DNA from: Tragulus kanchil | Taxonomy: Eukaryota > Chordata > Mammalia > Artiodactyla > Tragulidae | DNA: 64,000 nucleotides | Direction of reading: 5' to 3' | Assembly (NCBI GenBank): GCA_022376925.1 | Contig: JAIOJX010000030.1 | Location: 173,037,298 to 173,101,297 of the forward strand | Shown: piece by piece, positions 57,304-64,000 of the stretch | How positions within the stretch are numbered: position 1 is the stretch's first letter | How the letters are laid out: every line of letters starts with the position of its first letter | Program-made: the position numbers and the translations under genes | The notes under the pieces: generated by a model | Told to the model about the DNA's origin: nothing | Databases searched by the model: none | The model's input: the letters and a program-made list of their open reading frames with translations, nothing else

Positions 57304-57618
57304 CTTGGCTTTTTTTAAAAAATAGAATTTATTTATGTATTTATTTATTTTACATTCTGGCTTCTTTTTATTGGTCCTTCATTTATTTATTTTCATCCAC
57401 CTTTTTATTCTTTGGCCCGTATGGGCCTTCTATTGCAGTGATCTCTCTCATTGCAGAGCACCTGCTCTGGGCACATGTGCCCCAAAGTGCTGGCTCATAA
57501 TTGGACACACTGGTCCAGCTGCTATGCGGCATGTAGGATCTTTCCGTGCCAGGGATTGAACCGGTGCCCCTTGCACAGCAAGGTAGACTCTTTACCCACT
57601 GGACCACCAGGGAAGTCT
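57304..57618 (-). mobile_element. tRNA-derived SINE
   Basis: Head at the right (ccaccagggaagtctgc on the plus strand), tail with tctttttattggtcc and TTTA repeats at the left. Target-site duplications gcttaagtgagtt (57291-57303) and gctcaagtgagtt (57619-57631) differ by one base. Confidence 0.9.
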
Positions 57619-57631
57619 GCTCAAGTGAGTT

Positions 57632-58486
57632 TTAATCATGTTTTCTGTTGCTTAAAACAGAAAGAATTCTAACACAGATGATCTAACTGGAAAAACTTCC
57701 ATAGTCCCTTTCAACTCTAAAATTCTGAGACTCTGTTTATTTATCTTCTGACTGAGGATTACTCAGAATTAAAAGCAAAATAAATTCAAAAGTGCTGTCA
57801 CAGACAGAACAAGAGCACTCCAGAGAGATATGGCTGAGGTGAGGAAACCTTGGCATAAAGCCTCTCTGAAGGCACATGTATCCGCAGGGAACTGATTTAT
57901 GTTAGGCTGACGTCTGCAGTATTTTACAACTGTAATGGACAATAAATAAAAATAAATTGTCTCTGTCAACTTACCACTTCTCTTATCATGAATGGAAGAA
58001 GTGCTTGATAATCTGAAAATTATATACAGGTCAACTAGGGTTTCTATCCCACCTTCCCCAAGGAGGAAAGTAAGTTTGCATTTTCGAAGCAGGATACGTC
58101 ATGTTAACATCATGCTAACATCACTTAGATTCAACATGTCCATAATTTTAGTAAGCTTAAAAGTACATTTCAGTTGGGGAGGGGGCAGGAGGCACTTGTC
58201 TTTTTGTGTGCCTGAGTGCTAATGATACCATAGCATACAACTTCCTACAACACTATTACTATTGTATTGCAACTGTAATACAATAACTAGAGGTATCTCT
58301 TTTCCTCATTCTATATGCAGATTTTTAATTTTTTTTAAAATTGAGCTAATACATCTTCAAACCTTACCGCTAGATCACTGCTGCATTCAATTTGTATTTT
58401 TTTGAATTAAATAAAATTGGATTCTGCTTGCTAAACTATTTTGTTCCAAAAGAAATATTTGAGAATACTGCAGGAGGAACATGTTG
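57632..58486. other. Non-coding DNA, nothing recognised
   Basis: Apparently single-copy; most of it recurs from 58970. The frames of 66-76 codons are unremarkable. Confidence 0.5.
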
Positions 58487-58725
58487 GGATAGTGTAGTGT
58501 CTGGCCACCAAATGCAGAGCTTAAAAATAACAAATCCTGGAGCTGGTCTTCAAATACTGACTCTACCATGAGTATGAGCTGTATGACCAGTGACAAGTGA
58601 TTTTACCTCCTATGTGCCAAATTTCCTTGACTTATAAAACAGAGATGATAATCACAATGTCACAAAGAGGATAAAATGTGTTAATACAGACAAATATTTA
58701 TAGCACTGCCTCATACAGCTTGGCT
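58487..58725 (+). mobile_element. MIR element
   Basis: gatagtgtagtg, ctggagctggtcttcaaat, ctgactctaccatgagta, gagctgtatgaccagtgac, aaaacagagatgataatca and ataaaatgtgttaatacag follow MIR from near its start to the 3' region. Confidence 0.82.
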
Positions 58726-58969
58726 CTTGACATCACACTTCCATTTGTGGTGGATAAATTTACTTCAGCTAAATAAAATACAATTACTGTTGGGAAAATG
58801 TGAAGTGGACAATCATGCATTGGTAGGTAGAAATGAAAAACTGTCAAGTGTTATCTTGTTCAAAGAGAAAATAATAGAATGAATATAGGTGAAGCAGAAC
58901 CTGAAAAGCAAATATTAAATGACGTGAAAAAGGAATGAAAAGAGCACTCAGAGAGATTTAAAACCAACT
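58726..58969. other. Non-coding DNA with duplication junction
   Basis: Unique-looking; recurs within 59829-60072. Confidence 0.45.
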
Positions 58970-59589
58970 TGAAGGCACATGTATCCGCAGGGAACTGATT
59001 TATGTTAGGCTGACGTCTGCAGTATTTTACAACTGTAATGGACAATAAATAAAAATAAATTGTCTCTGTCAACTTACCACTTCTCTTATCATGAATGGAA
59101 GAAGTGCTTGATAATCTGAAAATTATATACAGGTCAACTAGGGTTTCTATCCCACCTTCCCCAAGGAGGAAAGTAAGTTTGCATTTTCGAAGCAGGATAC
59201 GTCATGTTAACATCATGCTAACATCACTTAGATTCAACATGTCCATAATTTTAGTAAGCTTAAAAGTACATTTCAGTTGGGGAGGGGGCAGGAGGCACTT
59301 GTCTTTTTGTGTGCCTGAGTGCTAATGATACCATAGCATACAACTTCCTACAACACTATTACTATTGTATTGCAACTGTAATACAATAACTAGAGGTATC
59401 TCTTTTCCTCATTCTATATGCAGATTTTTAATTTTTTTTAAAATTGAGCTAATACATCTTCAAACCTTACCGCTAGATCACTGCTGCATTCAATTTGTAT
59501 TTTTTTGAATTAAATAAAATTGGATTCTGCTTGCTAAACTATTTTGTTCCAAAAGAAATATTTGAGAATACTGCAGGAGGAACATGTTG

Positions 59590-59828
59590 GGATAGTGTAG
59601 TGTCTGGCCACCAAATGCAGAGCTTAAAAATAACAAATCCTGGAGCTGGTCTTCAAATACTGACTCTACCATGAGTATGAGCTGTATGACCAGTGACAAG
59701 TGATTTTACCTCCTATGTGCCAAATTTCCTTGACTTATAAAACAGAGATGATAATCACAATGTCACAAAGAGGATAAAATGTGTTAATACAGACAAATAT
59801 TTATAGCACTGCCTCATACAGCTTGGCT
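59590..59828 (+). mobile_element. MIR element, repeated by duplication 20
   Basis: Same insertion as 58487-58725. Its 3' part appears a third time at 60811-60944 because duplication 21 begins inside it. Confidence 0.82.
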
Positions 59829-61926
59829 CTTGACATCACACTTCCATTTGTGGTGGATAAATTTACTTCAGCTAAATAAAATACAATTACTGTTGGGAAA
59901 ATGTGAAGTGGACAATCATGCATTGGTAGGTAGAAATGAAAAACTGTCAAGTGTTATCTTGTTCAAAGAGAAAATAATAGAATGAATATAGGTGAAGCAG
60001 AACCTGAAAAGCAAATATTAAATGACATGAAAATGATGAAAAATATATATTTTATGATTCAGAATGTAAAACATATCCCAAGCATGAAAAATAAGAAGTA
60101 ATTCAAATCCAGATTCATAACTGAGAAATTTCAGAATATTTCAGGAATCTTAAAAAGGAATCAGAAATAGTGGTGTTGAATTTCAAAGGCAAGAAACACT
60201 AAATTCATCTCAGACTATATCATGCCTCTATCTCAGACACTGTGTAAATCCCTAGCACCCACTTCATGGTACCAGCAGCAACAGCAAAGATACAGATTTA
60301 GAAAATAGTTCAGAGGTACAATATCAGGGTTTGGTGGTTCATTACCCAGGGAGAGTGAAGCAAGAAGAAAGGACCAAAGATAACTGGGAAGTGTTGATCC
60401 TGCAAGCTCAGGAAGCTGTTCTTCAAGACAAGAGAGATGGTATGTGGTTGGAAGAATCATGAGTTCTCACAAACTCGTGAGTTTGAGGAAATCTATGAAA
60501 ACCCCAAGCTAAAGTGTCTTATCAGAAGTAGAAAGTTGAGCCTGAAGCTGAGTTGAAAAGTCAAAACTTTTAGAAGAGACTTAGTAGTCATCAAAATAGA
60601 CTTGTTAAGTAAAGCTGTGAGATGAGTAAAGTCACCAAAAACATCCAGGGGAAATGAAATACACCAACAAAAAAAACAGGAAAAGCCTACAAACAAATCA
60701 CAAGACACAGAGAAAGCTGCACTAAAGATTAGAAAACCAGGCAAACCCAACGTCATATAGATCTAAAGAACAGGGAGTTTAGAAAAGTGTAGGGTTATAT
60801 CCCAGTTAAAACAAGTAAATTTTACCTCCTATGTGCCAAATTTCCTTTACTTATAAAACAGAGATGATAATCACAATGTCACAAAGAGGATAAAATGTGT
60901 TAATACAGACAAATATTTATAGCACTGCCTCATACAGCTTGGCTCTTGACATCACACTTCCATTTGTGGTGGATAAATTTACTTCAGCTAAATAAAATAC
61001 AATTACTGTTGGGAAAATGTGAAGTGGACAATCATGCATTGGTAGGTAGAAATGAAAAACTGTCAAGTGTTATCTTGTTCAAAGAGAAAATAATAGAATG
61101 AATATAGGTGAAGCAGAACCTGAAAAGCAAATATTAAATGACATGAAAATGATGAAAAATATATATTTTATGATTCAGAATGTAAAACATATCCCAAGCA
61201 TGAAAAATAAGAAGTAATTCAAATCCAGATTCATAACTGAGAAATTTCAGAATATTTCAGGAATCTTAAAAAGGAATCAGAAATAGTGGTGTTGAATTTC
61301 AAAGGCAAGAAACACTAAATTCATCTCAGACTATATCATGCCTCTATCTCAGACACTGTGTAAATCCCTAGCACCCACTTCATGGTACCAGCAGCAACAG
61401 CAAAGATACAGATTTAGAAAATAGTTCAGAGGTACAATATCAGGGTTTGGTGGTTCATTACCCAGGGAGAGTGAAGCAAGAAGAAAGGACCAAAGATAAC
61501 TGGGAAGTGTTGATCCTGCAAGCTCAGGAAGCTGTTCTTCAAGACAAGAGAGATGGTATGTGGTTGGAAGAATCATGAGTTCTCACAAACTCGTGAGTTT
61601 GAGGAAATCTATGAAAACCCCAAGCTAAAGTGTCTTATCAGAAGTAGAAAGTTGAGCCTGAAGCTGAGTTGAAAAGTCAAAACTTTTAGAAGAGACTTAG
61701 TAGTCATCAAAATAGACTTGTTAAGTAAAGCTGTGAGATGAGTAAAGTCACCAAAAACATCCAGGGGAAATGAAATACACCAACAAAAAAAAAACAGGAA
61801 AAGCCTACAAACAAATCACAAGACACAGAGAAAGCTGCACTAAAGATTAGAAAACCAGGCAAACCCAACGTCATATAGATCTAAAGAACAGGGAGTTTAG
61901 AAAAGTGTAGGGTTATATCCCAGTTA
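59696..61926. repeat. Direct duplication 21 (about 1116-base period)
   Basis: About 59696-60808 recurs as 60811-61926, and its first copy overlaps the second copy of duplication 20. The MIR 3' part and following DNA are therefore present three times. Small differences: tccttgac against tcctttac, and an A-run longer by two near 61784. Confidence 0.94.
60034..60810. other. Non-coding DNA (repeated at 61150-61926)
   Basis: Apparently single-copy sequence. Minus-strand frames of 75 and 87 codons (60233-60460 and 60493-60756) have no recognisable family. No repeat identified. Confidence 0.5.
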
Positions 61927-62023
61927 GACTATAAGTAAAGGGAAATTCAACTTTAATTCAATCATAAGAAACGTTATAGAATTTGCAGATAGCTCAGTTC
62001 TATAACTGATTTTTTAAATAGTT
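61927..62023. other. Non-coding DNA
   Basis: Short unique-looking stretch before the CHR-type SINE. Confidence 0.45.
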
Positions 62024-62309
62024 TAGGACTCCCCTGGTGGTGCAGTGGTTAAGACTCTGCTTCCCAAAGCAAGACACATGGGTTGATCCCTGGTTCTGGA
62101 ATATACCACATGTCATGGAACTACTAAGCCTCTGCACCACAACTACGGAAGGCTATGCACGTAGAGCCTGTGCTCTGCAACAAGTGAAGCCACCACAAAT
62201 GAGAAAACTGTGTACCGCAACTAGAGATAGTCCCTGCTCCTGCACGCCAATACTAGAGAAAGCCTGAGAGCAACAGAGACCCAGTGTGGCCAAAAATTAA
62301 TAAAAAGTA
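62024..62309 (+). mobile_element. Older CHR-type tRNA SINE
   Basis: It starts aggactcccctggtggtgc and has a B-box-like gggttgatccc, then tactaagcctctgcacc, gagcctgtgctctgcaac, a body with gaaagcctgagagcaac and a weak A-rich tail. It resembles the artiodactyl CHR family and is more diverged than the young SINEs. Possible target-site pair aatagttta / aatagctta. Confidence 0.8.
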
Positions 62310-63231
62310 ATAGCTTACGATGGCCAAGACACAAGTTTTGCAAGAGTTATTCTCTGCCATCTACAGCATGCAAAAGTGACTTTCAGATTGGTCTGGTTTC
62401 AGATGCAACCTGTATACACAAGGATGCCCAGTAGAAAAAGAGGCAGATTTCCTCTAGGTCTTTTCTGATTCACAGGACATCCTTCCGAGACACAGTCCTC
62501 TCAGCTGCCTACATTCAATCTGTTTCACTGCTGCTCACTAGTCACAGCATAGTAAGATGATCTTTCCCAAACCAGACAATGGTAAGGCGAACAGATTTCA
62601 CCTCTGGTTAACTTAAACTGAACCAAACTGAGATTCTGCCAAAAAGTTAAGTTGGGAGCAAGGGTTGGTTTTAGATAGGAATCAAGAGTGACCCCTAAAA
62701 TGGTCAGTCATATTAAATGATACACAACATTTAATAAGTCAGAAATACCAAGAGGCCATTTGCCTAGTTCTTTAGAAAAATGCTAAACGGATGCGGCACC
62801 TGGGAACGTATGAGATACAAAAAGGAGTTGCAGCACAGCGCCCACCATTCAGGTCTTGATTCTGAAAGACATGTATACAGGAAAATGGTGAGAGGGACGG
62901 TCAGATGGTAGAAATGAACCTGCTAGTTTTAAGAGCATTACATCACAACAAACATTTACAGAAATGAATTTACTCAAAAAGAGTATAAAAATCTATTTGA
63001 GTATATTATCTTACCCAGGAAGCTAAACTTCCACATAACTATTTTTCTGGCCCTAAAGTACATAGGGTTTGGATTGCACACATTTGATTTGGAAGAAGGT
63101 AAAATCAGATGGAAATTTCTCCTTGATTAAATGACTTGTCAGGTAAAGTATTTGTATACAGTGGAATTAAATTTGAGAATATATACCTGTAATTCCTGCA
63201 AAATTTACTTTGAAAAATTTAGTTAAAATAT
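62310..63231. other. Non-coding DNA (repeated from 63404)
   Basis: Apparently single-copy sequence with no recognisable gene. A 90-codon frame at 63382-63654, in the second copy, has no recognisable domain. Confidence 0.5.
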
Positions 63232-63403
63232 ACCACAACTACGGAAGGCTATGCACGTAGAGCCTGTGCTCTGCAACAAGTGAAGCCACCACAAATGAGA
63301 AAACTGTGTACCGCAACTAGAGATAGTCCCTGCTCCTGCACGCCAATACTAGAGAAAGCCTGAGAGCAACAGAGACCCAGTGTGGCCAAAATTAATAAAA
63401 GTA
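63232..63403 (+). mobile_element. Headless CHR-type SINE piece (part of duplication 22)
   Basis: The 3' part of the SINE at 62024 appears again without its head, starting at the duplication junction. Confidence 0.8.
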
Positions 63404-64000
63404 ATAGCTTACGATGGCCAAGACACAAGTTTTGCAAGAGTTATTCTCTGCCATCTACAGCATGCAAAAGTGACTTTCAGATTGGTCTGGTTTCAGATGC
63501 AACCTGTATACACAAGGATGCCCAGTTAGAAAAGAGGCAGATTTCCTCTAGGTCTTTTCTGATTCACAGGACATCCTTCCGAGACACAGTCCTCTCAGCT
63601 GCCTACATTCAATCTGTTTCACTGCTGCTCACTAGTCACAGCATAGTAAGATGATCTTTCCCAAACCAGACAATGGTAAGGCGAACAGATTTCACCTCTG
63701 GTTAACTTAAACTGAACCAAACTGAGATTCTGCCAAAAAGTTAAGTTGGGAGCAAGGGTTGGTTTTAGATAGGAATCAAGAGTGACCCCTAAAATGGTCA
63801 GTCATATTAAATGATACACAACATTTAATAAGTCAGAAATACCAAGAGGCCATTTGCCTAGTTCTTTAGAAAAATGCTAAACGGATGCGGCACCTGGGAA
63901 CGTATGAGATACAAAAAGGAGTTGCAGCACAGCGCCCACCATTCAGGTCTTGATTCTGAAAGACATGTATACAGGAAAATGGTGAGAGGGACGGTCAGAT

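Larger units (their letters stand above)
57812..60033. repeat. Direct duplication 20 (1103-base period)
   Basis: 57867-58930 recurs as 58970-60033. The start of the second unit (58937-58969) is a shortened, corrupted version of 57808-57866, keeping agagcactc and agagagat but losing about 25 bases. One base differs near the end (gacgtg against gacatg). Confidence 0.93.
62136..64000. repeat. Direct duplication 22 (about 1094-1096-base period), cut by window end
   Basis: Bases 62136-63231 recur from 63232 onward. The second copy runs past the end of the window. Two A-runs are each one base shorter in the second copy (near 63390-63400). The second unit starts in the middle of the CHR-type SINE. 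Confidence 0.94.

Noticed and set aside
193..64000. A CRISPR-like or other regularly spaced repeat system
   Set aside because: The repeats are long, unrelated between pairs, and directly adjacent. There are no short conserved repeats with spacers and no associated genes.
193..64000. A novel programmed duplication mechanism creating 1.1 kb copies
   Set aside because: Corrupted sequence at piece ends, tile-like overlap and indifference to content all fit unmerged contig overlaps; without spanning reads a biological mechanism is not supported.

Overview
The window is nuclear DNA of a mammal, most likely a ruminant. It carries tRNA-derived SINEs of the Bov-tA/Bov-A type (16147, 41327, 51340, 54924), an older CHR-type artiodactyl SINE (62024), MIR and MER20 remnants, and LINE-1 copies from decayed to nearly intact. 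No host protein-coding exon, rRNA, functional tRNA or CRISPR array could be supported. Every long open frame belongs to LINE-1 (L1) or is a by-product of a SINE. The DNA reads as intergenic or intronic. A second tRNA-headed SINE family at seven loci is unlike the usual bovid SINEs and no BovB LINE was recognised. A non-bovid ruminant (for example a chevrotain) is therefore possible, but that is a guess.

The dominant structure is 22 back-to-back direct duplications, each about 1.06-1.16 kb, spread over the whole window. They cut through unique DNA, SINEs and L1 without regard to element boundaries. Where two lie close together, the second copy of one contains the start of the next. The window is best described as 23 pieces of about 1.8-5 kb, each overlapping the next by about 1.1 kb and laid end to end without merging. 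Several junctions carry short corrupted versions of the expected flank. I read this as false duplication in a draft assembly. Non-redundant sequence would be about 39-40 kb. Gene order, copy number and reading frames near the junctions should not be trusted.

Layout. 1-2370: AT-rich DNA with one young SINE, duplicated. 2960-6030: truncated L1 lacking the reverse transcriptase region, holding a SINE, with its 3' end duplicated. 6440-12137: 5'-truncated, decayed L1 with a SINE in it, broken by two duplications. 12138-18668: unremarkable DNA with a MIR split by a SINE and a Bov-tA element. 18669-19742: LTR-like remnant split by an L1 3' end. 19743-25331: unique DNA, an antisense old L1 and an unassigned old repeat. 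25332-37947: a young full-length L1 with target-site duplications; it is about 12.6 kb as written and about 7.0 kb once five internal duplications are removed. 38301-64000: old L1 pieces, SINEs, MIRs, MER20 and unique DNA, with eight further duplications beyond the one crossing the L1 3' end.

The biology visible here is retrotransposition. The full-length L1 belongs to the family that supplies the reverse transcriptase and endonuclease used by the tRNA SINEs, as their A-rich tails and 6-18 bp target-site duplications suggest. The L1 as written has one frameshift in ORF1 and one in ORF2, each present in both duplicate copies. I found no sign of a new defence, metabolic or signalling system.
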